A stretch of 36,640 nt of DNA from an uncultured Flavobacteriales bacterium (GTDB lineage: Bacteria; Bacteroidota; Bacteroidia; Flavobacteriales_F; PHOS-HE28): contig CALMYC010000099.1 in NCBI GenBank assembly GCA_937873385.1, forward strand, positions 1 to 36,640, given 5' to 3'. The notes below the pieces were generated by a model, which saw only the letters and a list, made by a program, of their open reading frames with translations, had not been told where the DNA came from and searched no databases. Position 1 is the stretch's first letter. Every line of letters starts with the position of its first letter. Both the position numbers and the translations under genes were made by a program. This document shows, piece by piece, positions 7,347-14,584 of this stretch.

Positions 7347-7804
7347 TTCGTCCGTTGTTCGTTGGTGCAATCGGGGCAAAGCCCGTAAATGTGCAAGGCG
7401 TGGTGGCTTACCTGGAAGCCCATCACATCGGCCACGGTGCTGCGGATCTGCTGGATCCTCGGATCGCAGAATTCCATCACCTTGCCGCAATTGGTGCAGA
7501 TCAGGTGGTCGTGCTGCCGGTAGTTCTGGGCACGCTCAAATTGTGCGTGGGTGCCGCCAAAGCGGTGCTTGCGGACCAGCTTGCATTCCAGCAACAGGTC
7601 CATGGTGTTGTACAGTGTTGCCCGGCTCACACGGTACTTTTTCCGCTTCATGCACACGTAGAGGCGCTCAATGTCGAAATGCCCGTCCTGTGAATAGATC
7701 TCACTGAGGATGGCGAAGCGCTCCGGTGTTTTGCGATGGCCCTGCTGCTCAAGGTAGTCGCTGAAGATGTGTTGTACGTTCTGCTGGATCTCCGTGGCCG
7801 TCAT
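7343..7804 (-). CDS. Fur-family metalloregulator
   Basis: A 153-residue Fur superfamily repressor. The winged-helix DNA-binding half (about 1-85) includes RKTPERFAILSEIY and the recognition helix YRVSRATLYNTMDLLLE. The dimerisation half carries HDHLICTNCGKVMEF and two structural zinc pairs, Cys103/Cys106 and Cys143/Cys146 (CPDC). Residues alone do not separate Fur, PerR and Zur; in the Bacteroidota this type is often annotated as Fur or PerR. The ATG at 7802-7804 is 7 bases from a TAACTTCG -7 element. It heads an apparent operon with the STAS protein, purA and the rRNA methyltransferase, so autoregulation would couple metal or redox status to purine synthesis (inference). Confidence 0.93.
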   Translation of the reverse strand: MTATEIQQNVQHIFSDYLEQQGHRKTPERFAILSEIYSQDGHFDIERLYVCMKRKKYRVSRATLYNTMDLLLECKLVRKHRFGGTHAQFERAQNYRQHDHLICTNCGKVMEFCDPRIQQIRSTVADVMGFQVSHHALHIYGLCPDCTNEQRTK

Positions 7805-7811
7805 GGCGAGG

Positions 7812-7819
7812 CGAAGTTA
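7812..7819 (-). promoter_or_regulatory. -7 promoter element of the fur operon
   Basis: TAACTTCG on the minus strand, 7 bases before the fur ATG, giving a predicted near-leaderless transcript. Confidence 0.45.
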
Positions 7820-8516
7820 GCTTCTGCCTTGGCTCATGACGCAAATCCGCCACTTCGGAATTGCGAAGCCATCATTCCGGAGTTCGCGACGAAGTTGCGC
7901 GGCCCGGCCAACCCCGCACACGTGTAGCGTTGCAGGCTGCCACAGTTCTTTTCGGGCATGTCCATGGACCGGGGCGGCCCCCATGGTTCCCTCAAAGGCC
8001 ACATCCCCATGAAGGCCTGGACCAAACCAATATCCGGCAGCATGCTGTTCTTCAGGAACCCGCGAACCTGATCAGGTGAAGCATACAGTCCCCGCCGTGC
8101 GCGTGATGTGCTTCACCTTGCCCCATCCCGGCGCTCGGCTGTTTGCCGAGTGCCTGCCCTCTCGAGGCCTCCGGCCTATTCATCGCTCATCATAAACCAT
8201 TTTCAACCGGCCCTCCGGATGGGCACTGCGGTGTAAGTCTCCGGCCAACCACCGTACGTGTGCAGAAATATGACACACCCGGAACGTGAGCTTTCAGGTG
8301 TTCGCTCATGGAAAGACGAAGGTAGCGGGTGCCCGCCGGAGGCGGATGGAACGGCAGGCACTCGGGGTCGCGCCGCAGGTAAATGGAAGCTCAACCCGAA
8401 CGCCGGGTGTAGGTTAGGGCCTCGCGCCGATACCCGAGCGGCGGGAGGGTTTGAACACCCGCGTGGCGAACGCGGCTGAGGGTGGGCCTTATACCCTTTT
8501 GCACGTACTCCAAACA
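7820..8516 (+). other. Gene-poor region with hairpins
   Basis: About 700 bases without a convincing gene. It contains a 12-base palindrome ACCTGATCAGGT (8066-8077), 10-base inverted arms AGGTGAAGCA/TGCTTCACCT (8074-8083 and 8109-8118) and a hairpin with a 10-base-pair stem and 5-base loop (8130-8154, one G-T pair). The overlapping frames of 60-104 codons look like chance: odd composition, no recognisable domain, no shared start. A short minus-strand frame at 8190-8309 has a promoter-like box and is listed separately. I could not match the region to RNase P RNA, tmRNA or SRP RNA. Confidence 0.5.
8190..8309 (-). CDS. Candidate 39-residue small ORF
   Basis: ATG at 8307-8309, stop at 8190-8192. 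A TACCTTCG -7-like element at 8317-8324 lies 7 bases upstream, the same geometry as several real genes in this window. The peptide is basic, has two Cys and no membrane segment, and resembles nothing I know. With no homology and only a promoter match it may equally be a transcript start for a non-coding RNA, or chance. Confidence 0.2.
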   Translation of the reverse strand: MSEHLKAHVPGVSYFCTRTVVGRRLTPQCPSGGPVENGL

Positions 8517-9533
8517 CTACTGCACCACTATGCGGCAGGAACCTTGCTGGCCATGGTCGTCAGTAACCTGCAAAAAGTAAATGCCCGCAGGCAAGTCGTG
8601 GACATCCATGCCTGCCTGTTGAATGCCGGCAACAGTGGTGATCTTCCGCATTCCGCTGACGCGGCGGCCCAGTCCATCGAACAATTCCAGTTGCACGTGG
8701 TGACCGCCGGCCAGGCCAAAAGTGACATTCACAACATCGCGGGCGGGGTTTGGCCAGGCCTCCACTCCAATGGCTTGTGCCCGGTCCTCGTGGATTCCGG
8801 CGAACATTGACTCGGCCAGGTACGAAATGCCCCCACCCTGCTGCGGTGGTGCACCGTTCACGCTCTGGCTGAGGTGTGTGGCGGCAAGCACATAGTAATG
8901 AACCCCCGGCTTGTAGAAGTACACCTGGTCGATGGCGGTGACATAGGATGTTCCCGGGATTGCCTCGGATACGGTGTCGGTGCCGGAAAGCTTGAGCACA
9001 TTGTGGATCGTGTCAAAAGGAAGGATCAAGCTTCCAAACCCGTCTGCCACGTAGACACCGTGCCCTCCCCCGTTCACCGTTCCGCCCGTATAGCTGTACG
9101 AGTAGGTGTATGGATCGGAAAACTGCGTGCCATAGGTGCATGGGTACGGCAACATGAGCTGCTCGTCCGTCATGTGGATCTGGAGGGCTTGCGCCCCGAC
9201 CTGCTTGTATACACCCACGGCGTACAGGCCCGTTGCATCGGCTCGGATGTAGGTGATCACATTGCCCGCGTCCAGGGCCAACGTGGCCGATGGATACTGG
9301 TTGCCATAGGCGGTGGCTGAAGCAGCCTCACAAGGCAGGTTGGTAGCGGCTCCGGTGCCAATGCCCGATAGGTCCCAAACCACGTTTGCTCCGGATTCCG
9401 TGACCGGGACATAGCCCGTGGCGATGTAAGGAAACACGTCCCCTTCCTGGGGTGCATCCACTTGATCGATCACCGGTTGTGCCACAAGTATGGCGGAAGT
9501 GGCCATGGCCGCCGATAAGAGAATTGCTTTCAT
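8517..9533 (-). CDS. Secreted protein with T9SS type A sorting domain
   Basis: A 338-residue exported protein. The first 19 residues are a signal peptide ending Leu-Val-Ala-Gln. The middle (about 20-250) is a beta-rich domain with many Gly, Tyr and Thr residues and the pattern LPYPCTYGTQFSDPY. The last 75 residues are a type IX secretion C-terminal domain: EAWPNPARDVVNVTFGLAGG, then LELFDGLGRRV, and a final DLPAGIYFLQVTDDHG before the closing strand. It is therefore exported across both membranes and anchored or released at the surface. The function of the middle domain is unknown. The gene is a paralogue of its upstream neighbour at 9604, with the same layout and shared motifs. The ATG at 9531-9533 is set by the signal peptide. 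Confidence 0.88.
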   Translation of the reverse strand: MKAILLSAAMATSAILVAQPVIDQVDAPQEGDVFPYIATGYVPVTESGANVVWDLSGIGTGAATNLPCEAASATAYGNQYPSATLALDAGNVITYIRADATGLYAVGVYKQVGAQALQIHMTDEQLMLPYPCTYGTQFSDPYTYSYSYTGGTVNGGGHGVYVADGFGSLILPFDTIHNVLKLSGTDTVSEAIPGTSYVTAIDQVYFYKPGVHYYVLAATHLSQSVNGAPPQQGGGISYLAESMFAGIHEDRAQAIGVEAWPNPARDVVNVTFGLAGGHHVQLELFDGLGRRVSGMRKITTVAGIQQAGMDVHDLPAGIYFLQVTDDHGQQGSCRIVVQ

Positions 9534-9551
9534 GTTCTTCCGGGGAAACGG

Positions 9552-9584
9552 ATGGAAGCCGAAGGTATCAACTCCGGCTTCCAT
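9552..9584 (-). other. Inverted repeat between the two T9SS cargo genes
   Basis: Perfect 10-base arms ATGGAAGCCG (9552-9561) and CGGCTTCCAT (9575-9584) around a 13-base loop. It sits 19 bases after the stop of the upstream cargo gene and could be its terminator. The TACCTTCG -7-like box of the downstream gene (9560-9567) overlaps the first arm and loop. Confidence 0.5.
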
Positions 9585-9603
9585 GCATGTTCGGAACGTT
9601 GCT

Positions 9604-10659
9604 TCAGCGCACTACCGCCAAGCGATGCACGCTGCGCATGCCGCGGCCATCGGTCAACACTGCTTGGTACAGGCCCGGTGCCCAGTTGGAAACATCAATG
9701 GTTTCCACGGCAGGGCCGGTTCCGTTCAAGGGTTGGTCCAGCACCACGCTGCCGCGGGCATCCAATACGTGCAGGGTGAGCTTGCCCTTGGCGGCATTCA
9801 GGTAGGCCAAGTTCATGCTTTGTGCACCGGGGTTGGGGAACAACTTCACCGCCCATGGGTTGGCCTGTGCATCAGCAATGCCCACGGCGCCGGCATCCAG
9901 CCATTCGGTGTAGGCCACCTGCTGGGTAAAGCCCATGGCGCTCAATGAGTCGGAGACCACCCGCAACACGGGAAACTTCCCCCAAAGCGGATAATAGGCC
10001 CATTCATTGTTCACGTGGGCGACATTCACCGGCAACCCGAGATTCAAGGGTATGGTCTCTGAGACCCGTGTCTTCACACGCAAAACTTCCACGGTATCCG
10101 CACCTCCGGGGAGGATCAACCGGCCCCATGCATCAGCCTGTCCCGTTATGGCTCCATTGCGGGTTGTGGTGTTGCCGTCCACGGTGTATGACCCACTGAA
10201 CAAGTCCGTCCAGGGGGCCGAACCGTAGGTATATGGGAGAGGCAATTCCAGCATCGAATTGCTGTACACGGTCGTTCCATGGTACGGTGTAGTTCCCACC
10301 ATGATGGTGAGCGCGTCGCCCACCCGCTCCAATCCACTTGCGGTGGAAGCATAATAGAGCGTGTCCGTGCCCCCATTGGTGAGCGCATACTGGGCACCGG
10401 TGTACATGGCGCTGTTCGGCAACCCGGACGGGGCCTGCCATTGATAGGTGGAGCTGGTGGCCGGACTGGTTGCACTGTAGTCGAAAAGCATGTCCGCACC
10501 GCCCGCGCCAGGGGTGGCATAGGCTCCCTTGTGGATCAGGAACGAAGTACCGTTTGCAGGCACATTGCCGGGGGCCACCAAGGTGATGGGGGCTTGGGCA
10601 ACGCAGGCCAGCACCAACGGGAAGGAGGCGGCAATGGCAGCGTAGCGGTTGATTTTCAT
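9604..10659 (-). CDS. Secreted protein with T9SS type A sorting domain, paralogue
   Basis: A 351-residue exported protein with a signal peptide of about 22 residues (basic start, hydrophobic run, Val-Ala-Gln-Ala). The beta-rich middle carries LPLPYTYGSAPWTDLFSGSY and a WGRLILPGGADTVEVLRVK block, which corresponds to FGSLILPFDTIHNVLKL in the neighbour. The C-terminal about 75 residues form a T9SS sorting domain: VKLFPNPGAQSMNLAYLNA, then LHVLDARGSVV and NWAPGLYQAVLTDGRGM. The shared order of motifs and the tandem position show that the two cargo genes arose by duplication. The ATG at 10657-10659 is supported by the signal peptide and by a perfect TAGGTTTG box 21 bases upstream. Longer starts read through that box. 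Confidence 0.87.
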   Translation of the reverse strand: MKINRYAAIAASFPLVLACVAQAPITLVAPGNVPANGTSFLIHKGAYATPGAGGADMLFDYSATSPATSSTYQWQAPSGLPNSAMYTGAQYALTNGGTDTLYYASTASGLERVGDALTIMVGTTPYHGTTVYSNSMLELPLPYTYGSAPWTDLFSGSYTVDGNTTTRNGAITGQADAWGRLILPGGADTVEVLRVKTRVSETIPLNLGLPVNVAHVNNEWAYYPLWGKFPVLRVVSDSLSAMGFTQQVAYTEWLDAGAVGIADAQANPWAVKLFPNPGAQSMNLAYLNAAKGKLTLHVLDARGSVVLDQPLNGTGPAVETIDVSNWAPGLYQAVLTDGRGMRSVHRLAVVR

Positions 10660-10680
10660 GAAATTGTTGGTTTGGAGTTG

Positions 10681-10688
10681 CAAACCTA
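10681..10688 (-). promoter_or_regulatory. -7 promoter element of the T9SS cargo gene
   Basis: TAGGTTTG on the minus strand is an exact TAnnTTTG match, 21 bases before the ATG at 10659. Confidence 0.6.
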
Positions 10689-10752
10689 AGACAAGACCTG
10701 AGCCATGAACGTTGCCCGTCTCCTGATCAGGGCGAATTTGCGGGATCCTTCG

Positions 10753-10760
10753 TCTCTTTG
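10753..10760 (+). promoter_or_regulatory. -7 promoter element of the nitroreductase gene
   Basis: TCTCTTTG followed by CACCC, one mismatch to TAnnTTTG, 20 bases before the ATG at 10781. It is divergent from the T9SS cargo promoter. Confidence 0.4.
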
Positions 10761-10780
10761 CACCCGTGTACAACCCCACC

Positions 10781-11368
10781 ATGCGACACAGCATCAGCGA
10801 GATCACCGAGATCATCCGCGACCGGCGGAGCATCCAACCCAAGGACTACAGTCCGCGTGAAGTTCAGCGCGACATCATTGACCACGTCCTGGGCAATGCG
10901 GTCTGGGCCCCCACGCATGGCATGACGCAGCCATGGCGGTTTGTGGTGTTCACGAGCGGGGCCCGCGATCGGCTTTCGCTATTCCTGGGCGAGGAATACA
11001 AGCGCACGACCCCGCCGGAAAGGTTTCTGCAACGCAAATACGACAACCATGTGCAACGCCCACTTCAAAGCAGTGTAGTGGTGGCACTGGGCCTGGTGCG
11101 TGACCCCCATGGCAAGATCCCGCTTCAGGAGGAACAGTATTCCATGGCCTGCGCGGTCCAGAACATGCACCTCACGTGCACAGCTTACGGGCTCGGCGGC
11201 TTCTGGAACACGGGCCCGGTGATCACCGGGCCGGAAATGGTCCGTTTTCTCGGCCTCGGCCCGGATGACCAATGCCTGGGTCTGTTTTACATGGGCTATC
11301 CGGCCGGGGAATGGCCAAAGGGCTACCGCAAGCCGTTGCCCGACCTGGTGAAGTATGTCGTTGCCTAG
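10781..11368 (+). CDS. Nitroreductase family protein
   Basis: A 195-residue FMN-dependent oxidoreductase of the nitroreductase superfamily. The N-terminal FMN-phosphate binding Arg-Arg-Ser motif (RDRRSIQPKDYS, residues 13-24) and APTHGMTQPWRFVVF (about 43-57), which lines the flavin site, are clear. The C-terminal part has the LGLGPDDQCLGLFYMGYP segment typical of the fold. Members reduce nitro compounds, quinones or enals with NAD(P)H; the physiological substrate cannot be read from sequence. The ATG at 10781 is used because the GTG at 10766 lies at the predicted transcription start. It has no co-directional neighbour and converges with the OstA-like gene. Confidence 0.9.
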   Translation: MRHSISEITEIIRDRRSIQPKDYSPREVQRDIIDHVLGNAVWAPTHGMTQPWRFVVFTSGARDRLSLFLGEEYKRTTPPERFLQRKYDNHVQRPLQSSVVVALGLVRDPHGKIPLQEEQYSMACAVQNMHLTCTAYGLGGFWNTGPVITGPEMVRFLGLGPDDQCLGLFYMGYPAGEWPKGYRKPLPDLVKYVVA

Positions 11369-11370
11369 CC

Positions 11371-11471
11371 GGAATGGGGTTGGCTGCATCGGCACAGGCA
11401 ACGATGACCACCGTACTGTTTGGTTCAACAGGGAAGACAAGATCGTCGGTTGAACATGCGCACCCCATTCC
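11371..11471 (+). other. Nested inverted repeats between convergent genes
   Basis: Outer arms GGAATGGGGT (11371-11380) and ACCCCATTCC (11462-11471) are perfectly complementary. Inner arms GTTCAAC (11423-11429) and GTTGAAC (11449-11455) nest within them. The element begins just after the nitroreductase stop and faces the end of the OstA-like gene. It may act as a structured terminator for one or both, although no T-run follows either arm. Confidence 0.4.
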
Positions 11472-11525
11472 ACGTGCCTTGGGGTTGAAATCGGCATTCC
11501 ACTGTGCAGGCAGCGCCTGTTGCCG

Positions 11526-13088
11526 TCAATCCTTTGGCACACTGGTGAAAACCGGCTCCGGCGTAGTGCGGAATATGTCGTCCAGGTTTACCGGCCTGGC
11601 GGCGGAATACCACAAGAACCCTTCAAACCGCAGGGCATCGTCCGGGACTTTGTCCAATGGGTACATGACGCCGTCCGGCTGTGTGATGAAGCTCACATTG
11701 GTGACCTTCCCGCTGTCCAGGTCCACGGTGATGCGGCTGCAATCTGTCCGGTTCACACCGGTGACCTGCTCGGTGCCGTCCCGCTTTTCGCGGGCGAAGT
11801 AGATGGTACGGCTGTTCCCTTCCGCGATCAGCTTCCGGATCTCGTCATCGCTGAACAAGCCCGTAAGCGTGGTGCCCGCAACCTGGTTGAACCGTGTGCT
11901 GTCCACCTGTTCGATCATCAATGCCGCGCCGTTCACCGTGAGCTTTTCAGCCTGGCCATTGCGCAACTGGATGAAGACGGTGTCGCCGGAGAGCTGGCTG
12001 CCCTTGCTCCAGATGAACGGCTTTCCGCGCAAGGCGATCAGACTGTCTGCACCGCTGTACGTCATGGTGTCGCAGACCCCTTGCAGGTCTTCCTTGAAAA
12101 AGCGGACGTTGCGCCGGGCCGTGATGTGCTTGCGTTCCGCACTGTCGCCCCGGGCAAAGAGCGTATCGGCATGCAGGAACAAGGAATCTTTTCCCATCAG
12201 CATCACCAGTTCGGCACGGCCGGTGATCATGGCATCGCCGCCTGCCTGCCTGTGCACACCGTAGTTGCCGCGCACCACCGCATGGTTCAGGCTGTCCGTT
12301 ACGGCGACATGGCCCCAGCCGGTGCCAATGCCGGAGTTGCGGTCGTAGTGCAGGCTGTCGCCGGTAAGCACTTGCGCCCCGGAGGTGATGCGCCCCGCTT
12401 GGGTGAACCGCCCGAACCCGGTGCGTGTATTGTAGCTGCCCCTCTCGCAGTACATGATCGTTGCGCCTTGGGCAATGTGGGTTGGCCCAAGGAACATGGC
12501 GGTGCCGGTGGTGGTGGCGTATTGAAGTGTATCGGCAACCACGGTGCGGTCCGTGTTTTCCAGGCGGACGTTCCCGCTGAACGTGAACAAATGGCTTCCG
12601 GCGTGGTACGTTCCACGTGTACTGGTGAGCACATTGCCTTCCCGTTTGTCCGTGATCCGTGCACCCGTGGTGTATTCGGCCTTCCGTTCACGGACGTTGT
12701 AGGTGAGCGCTTTCGTCCTGAGCTCCATGCCGGGATCGGTGAGCACCACGTCGCCCTCGATGCGGGCCGCATGGTCCTTGCCGGAGAACATCAGCTGGTT
12801 GCCGGTGATGCGCAGCGTATCACCCTGGCGCAAGTCCACGTTCCCATATGCGCTAACGCGCTGGTCCGCGTACAACCATGCGCTGTCGCAGGACATGATC
12901 GCATTGTCCTGCCGGAAACGCACATGCCCGGTGAGGCGTTGTGCCCCGGTGGCCACTTCCTTGCTGAATTCCCAGCGGTCCGCATTGAGGATCTCCACGC
13001 GATCGCTGGTGGAACCGCCGGTCTGTGCGGACACCTTGCAACCAAGGCCCGTCAATACCGCAACGGCGAGGAACCGGATCATGCTCAT
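11526..13088 (-). CDS. OstA-like protein (LptA/LptD N-domain type)
   Basis: A 520-residue secreted protein with a signal peptide of about 22 residues ending Val-Ser-Ala-Gln. The rest is a long series of OstA/LptA-like beta strands. Repeating units include RLTGHVRFRQDNAIMSCDSAWLY, ARIEGDVVLTDPG and NVRFFKEDLQGVCDTMTY, the pattern of a beta-jellyroll that binds lipopolysaccharide in LptA and the LptD N-domain. The protein lacks the large LptD barrel, so it probably acts as a periplasmic bridge or outer-membrane partner in LPS transport (inference). Such OstA-like proteins are common in Bacteroidota. It lies 60 bases downstream of an OmpH/Skp-like gene on the same strand, which fits a shared role in outer-membrane assembly. 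Confidence 0.85.
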   Translation of the reverse strand: MSMIRFLAVAVLTGLGCKVSAQTGGSTSDRVEILNADRWEFSKEVATGAQRLTGHVRFRQDNAIMSCDSAWLYADQRVSAYGNVDLRQGDTLRITGNQLMFSGKDHAARIEGDVVLTDPGMELRTKALTYNVRERKAEYTTGARITDKREGNVLTSTRGTYHAGSHLFTFSGNVRLENTDRTVVADTLQYATTTGTAMFLGPTHIAQGATIMYCERGSYNTRTGFGRFTQAGRITSGAQVLTGDSLHYDRNSGIGTGWGHVAVTDSLNHAVVRGNYGVHRQAGGDAMITGRAELVMLMGKDSLFLHADTLFARGDSAERKHITARRNVRFFKEDLQGVCDTMTYSGADSLIALRGKPFIWSKGSQLSGDTVFIQLRNGQAEKLTVNGAALMIEQVDSTRFNQVAGTTLTGLFSDDEIRKLIAEGNSRTIYFAREKRDGTEQVTGVNRTDCSRITVDLDSGKVTNVSFITQPDGVMYPLDKVPDDALRFEGFLWYSAARPVNLDDIFRTTPEPVFTSVPKD

Positions 13089-13148
13089 CTGCTTGGGTTG
13101 GCAAAGCCCCGCGAAACTATCCGGCGATGCCCCACGTTCCTCCCGCGC

Positions 13149-13811
13149 CTATTTGGCCCCTGACTTTCGCGCACGGTGTTGCGCGTTGAGGCCAGCCACC
13201 ACCGCCGGTGTGATGTCCAAGCCCTTGTTGCCCACCCAGATCTGTCCGGCATCCTGGATGCTGAAGATGTAATCGTACTTGGCCGTCTCGTTGTACTTCC
13301 CGAGAAATCCCTTGATCTGCCCGGAGATGTCCCTCAACATGTCCGTCTGCATCCTGTCCAGGCGGTCCTGTGAATTCGAACGCATCTCCTGGATCTTGTC
13401 ACCCAGCTTTTCCAGCTCGTCCTGATCGGCCTTCAGCTCCGCCTGTGTGCTGTAGGTATGGTCCTTGGACATCAACTCATTGTACCGCGCCTGGGCTTTG
13501 GCCATTTCCTGCTGCAAATTGCCTTCAAGGCGTTGGCCCTCGCTGCGGACACGGTCCGCGCTTTCCTTCACCAGTTCATACCGTGCCTGAACGGAATCCA
13601 TGAAGAAGAACGCGATCCGGCCCTCGGGCCTGTGCATGGTGTCCACTTCCACGGCAAGTGCAGGCAGCGGATCCACCGGATCGCCGATCGCGGTGAGACG
13701 TTCCTTCAACTGGCGCTCCGGTATGCGCGCACGCGTCAACGACCAGATCACAGCACCCGAAAGCAGGGCATTCCAGAAGAGAAGCAGGATGAGCAGGGAA
13801 CGTTTGGACAT
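13149..13811 (-). CDS. OmpH/Skp-like periplasmic chaperone
   Basis: A 220-residue protein with one N-terminal hydrophobic segment (about 5-25), serving as signal or membrane anchor. It is followed by a Skp-like arrangement: a strand with GRIAFFFMDSVQARYE at about 67-82, a long charged coiled-coil hairpin (about 85-165, rich in Gln, Glu, Lys and Arg) and a closing strand with the family-type Gly-Leu-Asp-Ile-Thr-Pro-Ala-Val-Val. Skp holds unfolded outer-membrane proteins in the periplasm. The uncleaved-looking anchor is less usual. The ATG at 13809-13811 is supported by a perfect TACCTTTG box 18 bases upstream; the longer frame is not protein-like. It is co-directional with the OstA-like gene and probably co-transcribed. 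Confidence 0.78.
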   Translation of the reverse strand: MSKRSLLILLLFWNALLSGAVIWSLTRARIPERQLKERLTAIGDPVDPLPALAVEVDTMHRPEGRIAFFFMDSVQARYELVKESADRVRSEGQRLEGNLQQEMAKAQARYNELMSKDHTYSTQAELKADQDELEKLGDKIQEMRSNSQDRLDRMQTDMLRDISGQIKGFLGKYNETAKYDYIFSIQDAGQIWVGNKGLDITPAVVAGLNAQHRARKSGAK

Positions 13812-13829
13812 CGGTGTGCAGGGATGGCG

Positions 13830-13837
13830 CAAAGGTA
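13830..13837 (-). promoter_or_regulatory. -7 promoter element of the Skp-like/OstA-like pair
   Basis: TACCTTTG on the minus strand, an exact TAnnTTTG match, 18 bases before the ATG at 13811. Confidence 0.6.
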
Positions 13838-13873
13838 CGCCCCGCGCCTTCCGCAATGCCCGTGCCGGAAATG

Positions 13874-14584
13874 TCACAGACTCATCAGTTCCTTGAATCG
13901 CAGGGCCTGCCTTCTGCTCACCTCGATCGTTTCCCCCGTGGAGAGCATGCAATTGAGCCCTCCGCTGAACCAGGGCTCGATCTTTCCGACCCAGGCCAAG
14001 TTGATGATCTGCTTCCGGTTGGCGCGGAAAAACACATGCGGGTCCAGCTTTTTCTCCAGGTTGTTCAGGGAACGCAGCACCAAGGGCTTGCTGTCGCCGA
14101 AACGCACCCTGACATAATTGCCCTCGCTCTCAAAGAGCCGCACGTCCTTCAAGGCCACGAACCAGCACTTTTCACCATCCTTGATAAAGATGCGGTCCTC
14201 GGCCATCAAACTGTCACGCGTGCCTTTGACCTCCTTGGGCAACCGGGAGAGCTTATCCACGGCCATGCCCAGGCGTTCCGGGTCGATGGGTTTGAGCAAA
14301 TAGTCCAGTGCGTTCACCTCAAACGCTTGGACGGCATGCTCATCATAGGCGGTCACGAAGATCACATGGGGCGCCAACTCCAGGGCCTCCAACAACTGAA
14401 AGCCGTCGCGGCCCGGCATGTTGATGTCCAGGAAAAGGAGGTCGGGATGCAGCTCGGCGATCTGTTTCTCCGCCTCATCGGCGTTGGCGGCTTCGCCCAC
14501 CACCTCAATGCCGGGATGTTCCTGCAACAAACGGGTGAGTTCATTCCGCGCCAGACGTTCGTCATCGATGATCAATGCTTTCAT
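13874..14584 (-). CDS. LytTR-family response regulator
   Basis: A 236-residue two-component regulator. The receiver domain (1-120) has the acidic pair Asp7/Asp8, the phospho-acceptor Asp53 in LLFLDINMPGRDG, a conserved Thr in FVTAYDEHA and Lys98 in YLLKPID. The C-terminal LytTR DNA-binding domain (about 135-236) shows DVRLFESEGNYVRVRF and FFRANRKQIINL, the usual arrangement. It binds direct-repeat promoter sites, which I cannot predict here. Its ATG overlaps the stop of the sensor kinase gene by four bases (ATGA), so the pair is translationally coupled. Confidence 0.95.
   Translation of the reverse strand: MKALIIDDERLARNELTRLLQEHPGIEVVGEAANADEAEKQIAELHPDLLFLDINMPGRDGFQLLEALELAPHVIFVTAYDEHAVQAFEVNALDYLLKPIDPERLGMAVDKLSRLPKEVKGTRDSLMAEDRIFIKDGEKCWFVALKDVRLFESEGNYVRVRFGDSKPLVLRSLNNLEKKLDPHVFFRANRKQIINLAWVGKIEPWFSGGLNCMLSTGETIEVSRRQALRFKELMSL

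Noticed and set aside
8050-8095. Resemblance to part of a TPP riboswitch (ACCCGCGAACCTGATCAGGTGAAGCA).
   Set aside because: The required CTGAGA segment is not found upstream, the closing helix does not form, and no thiamine gene follows on either strand.
8203-8517. A 104-codon minus-strand frame downstream of the T9SS cargo gene.
   Set aside because: Pro/Arg/Ser-rich composition with no domain; its start lies at the end of the upstream gene and crosses the hairpin region.
11520-13163. A 547-codon plus-strand frame antisense to the OstA-like gene.
   Set aside because: It has no signal peptide or recognisable domain; the opposite strand gives a secreted beta-repeat protein.
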